A stretch of DNA of 64,000 nucleotides from Archegozetes longisetosus (Eukaryota > Arthropoda > Arachnida > Sarcoptiformes > Trhypochthoniidae), in the NCBI GenBank assembly GCA_018873245.2, contig JAEMBT020000002.1, positions 1,680,001 through 1,744,000 on the forward strand, in the 5' to 3' direction. The position numbers and the translations under genes are program-made. The notes under the pieces were generated by a model. It did no database searches. It saw nothing but the letters and a program-made list of their open reading frames with translations, and was not told the origin of the DNA. Positions within the stretch are counted from its first letter, which is position 1, and every line of letters starts with the position of its first letter. Shown piece after piece: positions 1 through 11,073 of the stretch.

Positions 1-1033
1 TCGAAGATAGTAATGAATTTTTATGCATGTATAGTCTGTGCAAATGTACATATGAACTATGAGCTTCTTTATTAATAGAAGCGGCAATCATACTTAGTGT
101 GAAGTGTGACATCAATGAACTCAAACAGAATATACTTGAAAGTATTAATGGCAGTAATGTGAGATTTTCAAAGCTGATCAATTGTATTGATAATAAATTG
201 ATTGGTATTATTGTATAGTTAATCACAAAATAGAATTTTTGCCAGAATTTATTATATTCCAGAATTTTATGGCATATATTATTATGTTCTTTTAATATAA
301 GACTGAAAACTTGTTGGTTGATAAACACTTTTTCTAGAGTATAAACCACCATATGCTTTAAGCACATAAATCTTGATTTTATATAATAACAAGTCATGAG
401 ATAGTAGAGAAAACTATAAGAAACAAAAGTTATAAATGGAATAGACACTGAACATAACAATAGAGCTCCAATAATTCCGTATCTGATAATATCGAATAAA
501 TCATAGTTGAATAACGAAGTTAGAATTGACATCATTATAATGCTTGTATTGCTTGAGATAACTTCCATGGAAATCAAATTCTTAACGATTCTAATTCTTT
601 TTACAAATTTTCTTAACTCTTTCTCATAAATGATTTCTAGTGACTTAATTTCATTCGGATTTTTCAATGCTTTCAGGATATCCAACCATTTATAGTGGTT
701 ATTAGCACTGAAATTAAATATCCAAAAAATACAAAGAGCCTGAACTGTTGCTGATATTTCTGCAATATATGAGAATTCAGGTAATCCTCCAATAAACTGA
801 AGCAAATCGAAGTAGTAGTCTGGTAGTCTTCCATCAACAAAGTTAAATAGATAAATCAAATAGCGAATAATATGAATAAGAAGCCAAAAACAAATGGCAT
901 AACATTTATATTTAGAAATATTATCGCTTTCTTTGAATCTAAAGTCATTGAAATCAAATTTACTGATAAGTAAATATTTTTGAAGAGGAGAATCTATTCT
1001 ATCAACAACCAATTCGTCGTCTCTTTTCACCAT
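1..1033 (-). CDS. 7-TM gustatory-receptor-like chemoreceptor, 3' end outside window
   Basis: Reading the minus strand from an ATG at 1033 (context AAAAATGG) gives 344 uninterrupted codons that run off the window edge. The protein starts MVKRDDELVVDRIDSPLQKY. It is rich in hydrophobic segments, at about residues 42-66, 85-107, 155-175, 186-215 and 262-300, separated by short charged loops. That layout fits the divergent gustatory-receptor-type membrane proteins that expand in arthropods, and a role in ligand sensing at the plasma membrane is inferred from this. The last visible part (ASINKEAHSSYVHLHRLY) has the same pattern as the end of the chemoreceptor pseudogene at 18.4-19.7 kb (SASVTYEANKTYMSLYKHYF), so the two look like one family. 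The missing part should be the last TM segment and tail. It could instead be an unrelated multipass protein; no sequence search was possible. Confidence 0.75.
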   Translation of the reverse strand, partial: MVKRDDELVVDRIDSPLQKYLLISKFDFNDFRFKESDNISKYKCYAICFWLLIHIIRYLIYLFNFVDGRLPDYYFDLLQFIGGLPEFSYIAEISATVQALCIFWIFNFSANNHYKWLDILKALKNPNEIKSLEIIYEKELRKFVKRIRIVKNLISMEVISSNTSIIMMSILTSLFNYDLFDIIRYGIIGALLLCSVSIPFITFVSYSFLYYLMTCYYIKSRFMCLKHMVVYTLEKVFINQQVFSLILKEHNNICHKILEYNKFWQKFYFVINYTIIPINLLSIQLISFENLTLLPLILSSIFCLSSLMSHFTLSMIAASINKEAHSSYVHLHRLYMHKNSLLSS

Positions 1034-1812
1034 TTTTGACCAAGAGATAATCTTATAATTATTTTGTTCTAAACTTTAAATCTGAAACATGAACAGTAAG
1101 GTTAGACTTAAGTAAATATGAAACTATATTTTTATATTTTTAGAAAAAGAGAATCAATTGGAGAACATTTATGGCTCTCATTTGGTCAATCAACTGAATC
1201 GAACCAGAAATTTTTACTTTATTTTAGTTTAATTGTGAAATGACATGAGAAGATCAATTAGTTTAAACATTGTTTTCAAAGAAAATCTTATATTTTCAAG
1301 CTTAATGACAGACTGTTTCGCTTTCATAGTTCGTTACTAACTTTGCTCATTCATAACATATTCTCTATTATCTGTCTGCCCTTAAATTATTCAAATCTTC
1401 ATCATAAACTTAATATCCATACTATAAGGATAGAGAACTCTAGTACAACCAATATAACCGTAGAATTGATGAGTCAAGTTCTGCTTTCTCAATAGAACAA
1501 AATCTTTAAAATTATAAAAGCAATTTATATAGCGATTGAAGTAAAGATTAACAATATAATAAAAAATATCTCATTAATATAACTAATTAAACTTAATGCA
1601 TTGACTCGTATCCTTCGTTTGAATTTTTAATATTCAAGTTTGAATAAACCTAAATAAAGTAGTGTTAAATGCAAATTATCATAAAAGAACATTGCGGGAA
1701 AGTCTATGGGATTCTGCCTAATTTAGCACTCGGGATCTGATGATATATTTTAATAGAGGTCATCAGCCTGATCAAAATTGCCAAATGGGCTCATCTCCGT
1801 ATAACTTATAGT
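1034..1812. other. intergenic, no gene seen
   Basis: This AT-rich sequence upstream of the chemoreceptor gene contains no exon or element that I can support. Confidence 0.5.
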
Positions 1813-2355
1813 CAGGGCAAGTATTTTTCGGGAGTTTAAAGTGGTCAAATCGGTCGGGAATCGGGAGCTTAAAAGAACCGAAATCGGGACTTAAAAAGCA
1901 AAAATCGGGAGTTAAAAAACTTCATTTTCAATCATAATACAACGAAAATATCAAATGTATTAAACTGTATTAACAGTCCTTCAAAATTTATTGTACTGTA
2001 TAATTAGATTGATCTCCAAGTTTTCAGGTGAAAACACTGCCGATCTTCTGTCAAAGATTTTTATCAGTGAAAGAGCGCTCGGCATACACAGATACCAAAG
2101 GCGCATATCAAACGATGTTCAAAAAATATTTCTATAAAGCTTTATCAAGATAATGAATTTTCGATTACAGTTGTGATCTCGTTATATTTTTAAGTCACTT
2201 TTAAAATCTCATATTTTAAACAAAACGTTCTAAATCGGGAGAAACTCACGCTTAAAATGGACATTCAAATTATATAGAAGCCTGAAGTGACCACAAGTAC
2301 ATTAATATAAAATTTAATAACTTTGGAAAATTATCGATTTAAAATACTTACCCTG
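1813..2355. mobile_element. non-autonomous hAT element (MITE)
   Basis: The ends are inverted copies: CAGGGCAAGTATTTT on the left and CAGGGTAAGTATTTT (reverse complement) on the right. They are flanked by an exact 8-bp direct repeat, CTTATAGT, at 1805-1812 and 2356-2363. CAGGG-type termini with an 8-bp duplication are the hAT signature. The 543-bp interior has no transposase. Near the left end it carries a loose repeat of AATCGGGAGTTAAAA-like units (about 1840-1920), as is common for subterminal transposase-binding repeats. Confidence 0.85.
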
Positions 2356-2881
2356 CTTATAGTTTAAGCGTTAAATGGCGTTAAAGTTTTAAAATGGGAT
2401 AAAATATAGATTTATTCGGTGGAAATTTAAGATATCGAAAAATGGTTTTCATATTTGTAGTCAGTGTTAAATTTTCTATCGAAATCATATATAATATATT
2501 CAAAAATCTTAAAATCAAAAAATCGAGAAATTCGACACAAAATTCGAATATCTCGAAAACTATTCTATGTAAAAAATTTTTATTTGATGTTCGGATTCAG
2601 CGTTAAAAAATACATATAGATCTGTTTAAAAGTGAATTTCATCTGCCCGAGATTCCAATTCCCACAGAATTTCTGAATGATATCTGCGTGGAATTGGAGG
2701 AACAAGAGTAAGCCTAGGCGGAGACTAAAATGGGAAACCGGTGGGGTCCCCACCAAAATATTACATTTACAACGTGATTAAATATGTTATTATATGTTTA
2801 AAAATATATAATAGGCAGGGTTCGGCAATGTTCTTTAATAGTCAGTGGTTATTATTTGGGCCAGTATTAGTAAATAACTAA

Positions 2882-5082
2882 CTAGGAGACCTTTTATAGT
2901 GAGGAAATCGAATTAATATGATTTTAACGCTAATTTGAACCTTATCTCTAGTACATTGAAATTTTCGAGTCAAATTTTGCTTATGAAAGCTTTAACCCGA
3001 CGAAAATTTGTCACAAAAATTGAGATATTACTATTAATACTAAGCATTAAAGCTTCTTAAACTCTAAAAACACTTCACTGTAAAGCCAAAACTTTTTTAT
3101 TTACACTAATATCTATAACGTCTCCAATAATTGAAATAAATTCGGTTTTGATATTAATAACGTTTAAATCTGTTTTCATCTAACAATAAACAAATGAAAA
3201 TGTCGCAAAACATGATTAATAAATTTAATGTGATAAATTTTAGTTTAGAACTTCTAAAAAGTACGTTTCCTGACGAGATTCAAACAAACGAATTAACTGA
3301 TATTGAGATGAAATTAGGAGAAAGTTTATATTATCACGTGCTAGAACTAACTAAAAATTATCAATATTGCGACCAAACCCTCGATTATGATATGGAACAC
3401 GAAGAAAATTCTAATGAGAATGATAACTATGACTCTGATAGTGATTTCGTAGTCGATGAAGAAAAAGATGAAATAATAAAAAAGATCCCTTTTGAGAGAA
3501 AGAAAAAGATATATGAGCATAAAACGAAATATCCAAATCATAAATTCAAAACCTATAATAGAATATTCCGTATGACGAAGTCTCAGTACAAGAATATTGA
3601 TAGAATTATTGCAGGTGTACAAAAAATGGGAATAATAAGGATAAAATTACTGAAATTAGAAGTTTTATTGATGAAATTTTTCAAGAAGCAAGAAACCAAT
3701 TTCTTGCTGTTCATGATCGTGATCTGCAGAGATGGTGTCGGACTAAAGCCCAAGAATTGAAGTTTAATTTTAAAGCAAGTCCATCATTAATATTAAAACT
3801 AAAGAAAAAATTGAGAATTTCTAGTAGAAAAAGCGCAAAATTAATTCATATGAAAGCAATTAAAAATAGAGCAACTTTGGAAAAAATGCTCAAGAATTTA
3901 GACAGAAGATTTAAAAATTTAATGGAAAATTATTCCAATGAAAATGTATTGAATTCTGATCAGATCGGTTTTCAAAAAGAAATTCCTCCAACTAGAACAT
4001 TAAGTTATGCAAATAAAAAACAAACATTAGTTGCTGTTCAGTCGCTGAATAATTGTACACATTCTTTAACAGTACAGCCCACTGTTTCTTTAAATGGATC
4101 ACTTATAGGAAAATTGCTGATTTGCTTACAGGAAAAGATGGAGAATTCGGTCCGCTTATAAAACAGCAGATCTTGAATTCATTGGAGGAGTACAAAAATA
4201 TTCGTGTGATTTGTACAAAGTCAGGAAAAAGGACTAACTATACTATAAGATATTGGATGAAAAATTGTATCGAAGATTCATATTCTAGTGAAATTATTCC
4301 AGAATCTCCAACAGAAGTTTTGTTATTATTAGATAACTTCAGTGCTCACGAACATCAAAAATTTGATGAAGTATTTGATAAAAATGTTATTAACATAAGA
4401 CGTGAATTAATACCGACCGGAACTACAAGTATAGCACAACCATTGGACACATATTTCAATCATGATTTGAAATATTTTATCAAAACGTTCGATAACCGTA
4501 TAAGATTTGATGAGTTGAATATAGATATAGGTAATAGGTTTACATTAATGGGAATATTCTCTTTATTGTGGGATCAATTAAGTAGTGATTGCTTTAAAGA
4601 GATGATTCTGTACTCTTGGTATTCATCTGGATATTCAGATGAATATTTGAAATTCAAGAACGTGAAAGAAATATGTTTTGAATCAGAAACAAATGAGTGT
4701 GATATTCAGTCTTGCACTGAATCTTTTTTTATAAAATGCTCACACTGTAGGAAAAATTTATGTTTAAATCATTTCTATATCTACTATCATGTAAGTTGGA
4801 GTGCAAATTGTAATTAATCAACTGAAAAATTTACAAAACTGATGTTTTTTGTATTGATATGTTTTTAAGTGTCCAAGCTTTACAGTGAAGTGCTTTTAAA
4901 GTTTAAGAAGCTTTAAACGCTTAATATTGATAGTAATATCTCAATTTTTGTGACAAATTTTCGCCGGGTTAAAGCTTTCATAAGCAAAATTTGACTCGAA
5001 AATTTTAATATACTAGAGATAAGGTTCAAATTAGCGTTAAAATCATATTAATTCGATTTTCTCACTATAAAAGGTCCCCTAG
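2882..5082 (+). mobile_element. 2.2-kb DDE DNA transposon with ~205-bp terminal inverted repeats
   Basis: The two ends (about 2882-3090 and 4873-5082) are long, slightly diverged inverted copies; the outermost bases are CTAGGAGACCTTTTATAGTG and CTAGGGGACCTTTTATAGTG. TAA flanks both sides (2879-2881 and 5083-5085), which suggests a 3-bp duplication, although TA plus one unmatched base is also possible. The interior holds a single transposase in three overlapping frames (separate entry). The transposase resembles the Tc5/pogo-CENP-B DDE group, which normally duplicates TA. The element looks recent in structure but its transposase is broken, so this copy is probably immobile unless it is mobilised in trans. 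Confidence 0.85.
3194..4817 (+). pseudogene. Tc5/pogo-like DDE transposase, two frameshifts
   Basis: Three reading frames together form one transposase. The first (3194 to about 3625) has an acidic N-terminal region. After a run of six A near 3622 the frame changes and continues as a CENP-B/Tc5-type helix-turn-helix with AVHDRDLQRWCRTKAQELKF and FKASPSL. A second frameshift near 4134 (one base short in GGAAAAG) splits LICLQE from KDGEFGPLIKQQ. Candidate catalytic acids lie in NSDQIGF, LLLDNFSAH and AQPLDTYFN. The C-terminus (about 4710-4790) has a Cys/His-rich motif, CSHCRKNLC, followed by H. The long terminal repeats show that this is the element's own gene. Two separate frameshifts argue for decay rather than programmed frameshifting. 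Confidence 0.8.
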
Positions 5083-5930
5083 TAAGTATAGGGTCAATAT
5101 GACATAGAGCTCTAACAAGATTAAATGTTAGTGACCTTCAATGCTATATAATAAAAGAAAAATAAGTCTCATATATTAAGATGTAAGGTGATCAATTCTT
5201 TGTAGTCTCATGTTCTTCATTATCTAGACGAAAAAGTTGAATAACATTTGTAGCAATCCAAATAAAGGCGGAAACTATTAACCTCATTGCATACTGTTTG
5301 GAATCATAAGGAGTTCTAATACCCAATGTTTAGTAATAACTTAGCGTTTGTTGCTTAATTAAAGATTATCCAAACATTCTAGGTTGATGGTCACTGATAT
5401 ATCAAAGTAATGATAAAAAATTGAAGGCACCACTATGAGAGATAGACAATTTTTCAATTATTAATATATTGTTACTTGGAACTAAAGTGAATTTTCAAAT
5501 AAATGATCAATGCCCTCAGATTTTGCGCCTACTTTCTTGCATTCCACTCTCAATACTTCGAAACAAAACTCAAATTACAACCCATTTAATAATGAAGATT
5601 TGCATAAATAAAGAAAAGAATAAGCTTTCAATGTGTCACTCGCTTGAACGGCTCCGTCCTTAACTTTGAATTGCAAGTTAATTGCGATTTCCCAGAAGTA
5701 CTATTAGATGGTGGTCTATTGGAATGATATTGGTATCTTCGAAACATCTTTCAAAAGACTCCTAATTACCGCTGATTTTATTCAAATCAGTCATCATCTT
5801 CAATAGATTGGCAGTGGTCGGCTTAATCACAATTAGATTACAAATTTCAATGAAATAAAAAAATTTAGTTCAAGATTTTATTTACAATTAGTGGTTAATA
5901 ATTATTCAGTAAACTCAAAATCATCATCAG
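5083..5930. other. intergenic, no gene supported
   Basis: No gene or bounded element is supported here. A short minus-strand run at about 5340-5200 (RLIVSAFIWIATNVIQLF) looks like a membrane segment but is only ~45 codons long and has no partner exon. Confidence 0.4.
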
Positions 5931-5939
5931 TGACAGAAT

Positions 5940-8280
5940 TAGTGTCTTCATAAAAGGTTTGAGAGCTTATCATATTCAAAAGTTCGGCTGGCGGATGAGT
6001 CAGTAGCTGTAATCTGAAGAGATTTCGCGAATGATTTTATTGATAAGAGCTGATTAAGTGTTCGGACCTGAAGACTATTACGAAGTTTTGTGCGATTGAT
6101 GGTGACCTGACTGGATTTTCTTTCGGCAGCGGCGGTTGAATATGGCAATATTAAAAGATTCTTCATGAATGAAGATAAATGACCAAACTGTGGAGCTACA
6201 TCGGCTGCAGTCAATTTCGACAATTGACACCAAAACTGATCGATTGGAAGTGTATATAAACGGTGAAGACCGTATCAATGGGCAAGAAGATTCCATTTCT
6301 GTTAGGTAACATCTTCGGATACTCCACCATTTCTAGGCCGTGGAAGATGTTTGAAGCGACGAAAGAAGTAGGTTAAGGTTGATAACCGTGGAGGAGCAGT
6401 TGAGATTGATAGAGCTATGATGGGGTTAAGGTTTTTAAGCTCGTGTAAAAAGAAGTCATTAATTGATCAATGAGTCTGGATCTACTTCGCCACTTCAACA
6501 TAAATTCACGAATGAAGTGATGGAACGTTAAGCGAGCTCCTTGATCTCTCAAGTTGTTAAAAAGCTGACGGACACAGTGTGGAATGTAAACATCACTGAC
6601 TGATTTGTACGCTGAACGGTTGATAGGAATAATTAAATAAATTCTATTGGTGTTTGCTTAACTATATTCATCGGTTAGAAAATAACTAGAGAACATCACA
6701 AATACAGAGTCAATTCTTGACTGAAGAGCGGGAAGAAGTATGGTATTGGACTGAAAGAAGAGGTTAAGCCGCTCGAATTGTGGTAGAATAGCTGATAGGG
6801 ATAATAAGCAAAGTGAGGTATTTCCAACAAGACTTGAAAATAACCCTAAATGTCAACAAAGAGTTAACTTTTAATCCTTTATTTACCTTCACCTGCTTGA
6901 ATCCTACTGTTTTTCGTAAACTTCTAACACCTGCTCTTTTGCCTTTTATCTGTGTAATCAAATAAGAAAACTATAAAAGCAAAATATTAAACAATCCCTT
7001 AAGTTAGATTTCATTCAATCTTTAGATTTAAAACGACAAACATCACTTTTATATATTCTAATGTTTGTAAATAAAGTTTCAATTTAGTTTCAGTTATTAT
7101 GTCCTAACGTGTTTCATGTCTAAAAAAAGTGAACCTCGCCGAACAATCACCCACAACCTGTGATCCTGATCCGGGATCTCAACAACAACTCTCGACAACA
7201 CTATTACAACACAAAAACACCTCAAAAGTTTGATGTCTGTGTATCCGAAATAATTCCTTAGTCGATCAACCGTCTTTTCGCCTTCATTATCTCTCTGGGC
7301 GGATCTAAATGGCACGGACTCAATGTAAGTTTGGAGGGCCCAGAAATGTTGAAGAACTCTCTCGATAGCCCCCTGGTGGAACAGCCAACGGGTCTGCGCA
7401 ACCATAAGAATTCGATGCTTAGGGAGATTGTGCTCCAACTTGTGGCTAGTAAACTCGATTCGACATTTTGAAGAATCGCTGAAATAGGAATTTATCTCTG
7501 AAGAAGTCTTCAGGAGTAAATGGAAGCTTTTTCCATACATAAGAAGCGCACAAGTGGGCTGCATGACAGATGCATTTCATGAAAAATTCCAGGAATTTTG
7601 ACAGAGAATCTATTCTGAACAGAAGAGTACTGGCAACTCATTTCATTCACGCCATCCGACGTCAGCCCAGTAATGTTGTTTTTAGGAATTTTTCCTCCTC
7701 CAGCTTTTTGAATATTCTTTCGGCGATCGAATTGGTATGTTCATTGATTAACTCAAAGTATAAAAGATAGTTGGTAATCTTCCAATAGATTTCGTACGTA
7801 CTACTAGACAAGCAGATTTGACCGCCGCGATGTCCGTGCTTTCATCAACAAAAAGAGGAAATTTATTATGGCCCAAGTGTTCCAGAAGTATTGCCTGAAA
7901 GTATGGTGCAATAATTCTACAGATGATGGCGCGTACTTTAGTGGCTTTCATCCTCAGCTCAGATGCCATAGCCGAATCGCCAAAAAATCTTAGCCAAGAG
8001 TGGGTTCAATTTACCTATAGTAATAAAAGAGGTGTTGGTCTCGTTTTAAAGTGATGGTTATCGCTGCCGTCATGATCGCGAGGTACTCTAGTAGAACATA
8101 CGGCTATTCGCTGACGATGATGATCGCTGTTATAATGATCAATAAGGCCTTTTTTGGCAGCAGCGCAACTACGATCGTATATTTACATTTCACATTCATT
8201 ATGTCCTACGGAGTTCGCTCTACGAATATCATCAAAATCGGATCCGACAGTCACTGAAATGAAAATTTTAATGGAGGTTG
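5940..8280 (-). pseudogene. decayed hAT transposase (DUF4371/KIAA1586-like)
   Basis: Minus-strand fragments in the right order match the hAT transposases found in ZNF862/KIAA1586-like genes. They are ATKVRAIICRI...FPLFVDESTDI (about 7930-7830), ECICHAAHLCAS-like MKCICHAAHLCASYVWKK (about 7580-7530), LPKHRILMVAQTRWL (about 7430-7370), and the C-terminal dimerisation block LLILPYSTAAAERKSSQV...INRTKLRN (about 6170-6060). Many stops and frameshifts lie between the blocks, and about 6650-6960 adds unrelated AT-rich sequence. I could not find matching terminal inverted repeats or an 8-bp duplication. The reading is a long-dead element; the identity of the conserved blocks is clear. Confidence 0.8.
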
Positions 8281-9553
8281 CACTTTTCATAATTTGGCTG
8301 GGGTCGGTCCTTCGATCGAAAAACATTCGTTGCTATTATTACTATTATTGCTATCCTCCGACATTTTTATCAATAAATAATTGAAAAAATAGTTTTCGGT
8401 TCGTTTTCAAACATTCTTTTAATTGGATCAAATAAAATTAATAGTTTTTAGTTAAGTGGAGTTTCGAGCCTGCAATTCTACAACTTCGAGTGCTATGTTT
8501 CAGATCTTTAACTTTCTAGACCATCGAACCTTGTTGTATGATATATGCAGTATTTCTTTAAAATGGTTGTCGTAAAGTTTTCTTTTCATATGGGAGGAGA
8601 AAGACGAGGATTTTTCAAAGAGTAGCAAGAAATTCCTCTTTTTCATTTTGTTGCGAGGAAAAGCGAAGAAACTCCTCGCTTTCCGAAAGTCCTGTAAATA
8701 ATCCTACTGTTGATCACAATGATTAAAAAGTATTAATATTACTAATTTACAACAGTATATTTGAGAATTTAAAAAATTTAACTCTGCAATTCTGTGTATT
8801 GTGTACTAAAATGTAAATATTGTTCATAATGTAAATGAGAAGTTTAAATTATCTTTATTTTAATTTTTCGAAATAATTGAATATTCATATATGTTCTTCA
8901 ACACAACGAAAATTAACTTCTGTTCTATATCGTATACACAAGAAGAAAAGTATAAAAAATAACAATATTTCTATTGCTTATGGTAATATTGAGTGTTATT
9001 ACTTGTGATACTTTAGCGAGACTATTTAAATTACTATAATAACCTGCTCTAATATAGTTCTAATAGATTCAAAATCGTATCGCTTCAAAATAACGCTGCT
9101 AATATAGTGCGAACAAAAGCAGAGCAATAAAATAGTATCTAAATGTAACTAATATAAGAGCATGAGCTTCTAATTTATTAAAAACTAATAATATCACACA
9201 TTAATTTATAGCATAAATATATATAAAAATAATAGATATTGTTAATGCAATTAGAATTTGTAGTTTAAAGTTATATGAAATTCCTCACGTAATATAAATT
9301 AATAGTAATATTATAAACAATGCATCTAATTAAACGCGTTTTAAAATTACTATTAAAGTTGTTATTATTGCTGTGTCATTTTTATTATCGTTATTTTGTA
9401 TTAGATTTATTTTTGTTAGTTATTATTGTAGCATTATTTTTGCTGGCGTAATTTTTTGCGGCGTTATTTTGACGCAGAAGCGTTAAAAATAATTGAAATT
9501 GATATTACTTGAGACTTTGTTTCTTATTAATTATTGTTGATATAGCAAAATAA
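8281..9553. other. intergenic, no gene seen
   Basis: AT-rich sequence between the hAT relic and the 3' end of the oxidase gene. No exon or bounded repeat was found. Confidence 0.5.
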
Positions 9554-11073
9554 CTAACAGTGTTCATAGAGAACAAACTGTTTTCCCATAATAAAATGAA
9601 TTGTCAGATGACAATGAACAGCCCAAGCTCCTGGATTATTAGCGATAAACCGTATTGCAATCCATCCACAAGGTACTCCAGTGCCAGTCTGATTGTCCGA
9701 TCGATTTGGGAACAAAGTTAATACATCTCGAAATTGTACTCTGTTTCGGCGAATATTTTCATCGATAATTGGTTTGGCCAATGTGTAATTATATTGATCA
9801 GGACCTTCGCCAACAATATAAAAAGTATGACCATGCGCGTGCCATGGATGTTGAATGCATATGCCACGATCACTATAACTATTTTGGAATACAATCTGAA
9901 CCTTTTGTCCTAAACGAATTTCATAAACCCCAGGATGATCAGAAATGTCGATACCATCTTGAATCTGCTTCAAAAAGTTTACATTTGGATTTTCAAACAC
10001 AATATCATTGACAGTAAATTTCGTGTAGCCATTGATATTTCTTTGCAATGATTTAATAATTATCTCACGATCATAATTTATGGGAACTTTATAAGCTAAC
10101 TTCTGACGGACTAATGTTGAGGGATGGAGTAGTGGAAGAACCCAATTGGTCAAAGCCAATCTTACTGTTTGGCCCATTCTAGCTACCTTCCTTAACGGTG
10201 TCGGATCTTCTGCTCCTTTGTAATGCAAAATGGCAACTCCATTATCTGGTCCAGGCCCAGGCATCTGTTCACTTTTGATTATATAGTTGCCAGGGATCTG
10301 GTCCATTTTTACAAGAACGGAGTATCTTTGCCCAGGATTAATTTGCAAACGATCAGTTACAACAGGATCAACAATAAATCCATCAACTTCGATAATTGTT
10401 AAACGGTGATTAGGAATAGTGAACGTTAGCATAGATTCATCACCGAATCCAATTACACGAATACGATAAATTTTGTTAGGTTTGACATTGAATACCCTAT
10501 ATCCGTGAGATCTGACATCAGGATTAGATGTGTTCCAAATACCATAAGAGCGACCATTAATTAGAATGCTGCTTGCACGAGGAATGCCACCAAATGGAGA
10601 TCCTACAACACCATCGTATATATCTGATATAGGAATATGATAACATTGACTTAAAAATATCAATATTTCTTCGTCATAAAAATATGCTTTGTTCATAGAA
10701 ATAATATCCATATCATTAATAACCAGAGGTGCAAAAGCCCAAATAAGGTCAAGTTTAGTATGAGCATGATATAAGTATGTGCCACACTGGTCTCCAATAT
10801 CCATTACATAAAGGTAAGAACCATTTATAGGTATTAACTCTTGTGTAATATGTGCTGCACCATCAGACCTTTGCGTTCTTTTCTGATAAATTCCATGATA
10901 GTGCATGCTGAAACCATGATCTAAAAGGTTCGTTACACAAACATATAATATATCGTGTTTTTTAACTCGAATCTCTGGACCGGGAAATTGACCATTGATT
11001 AAAATAGCTTGTTGTAGATAATTATCAGGTGCGATATTGCCGTATGAAACAGTAAAATGGTAAAAGACTTTAT
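9554..11073 (-). CDS. multicopper oxidase (laccase/ferroxidase-like), main exon
   Basis: One exon encodes about 505 residues. It starts after a polypyrimidine tract and TTATTAG (acceptor AG at 11075-11074), so the 5' exon(s), presumably with a signal peptide, lie upstream; I could not find them in 11.08-14.0 kb. An internal ATG at 10906 is not the true start, because homology continues upstream with AILINGQFPGPEIRVKK. All copper motifs are in order: HYHG, YHAH, HPWHAHGH and HCHLTIH near the C-terminus. The three-domain plan fits a secreted enzyme that oxidises phenols or metal ions. Domain 2 (LINGRSYGIW, LTIIEVDGFIVDP, INPGQRYSVLV) reads more like fungal-type than insect laccase-2 sequence. 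The residue at the usual type-1 axial position (Met/Leu/Phe) is Lys in HCHLTIHFIMGK. The protein ends soon after, at FVLYEHC. Confidence 0.9.

Noticed and set aside
3347-3622. Minus-strand ORF of 91 codons
   Set aside because: Shadow of the acidic N-terminal region of the transposase on the plus strand.
5200-5340. Hydrophobic minus-strand stretch resembling a receptor TM segment
   Set aside because: Only about 45 codons, with no flanking receptor sequence; could be chance in AT-rich DNA.
5800-8310. Terminal repeats for the first hAT relic (TTGGCAGTGGTCGGC near 5806, TTGGCTGGGGTCGGT near 8293)
   Set aside because: The two sequences are in direct, not inverted, orientation and have no matching 8-bp duplication.
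9769-10011. Plus-strand ORF of 80 codons
   Set aside because: Antisense shadow of the multicopper oxidase exon.
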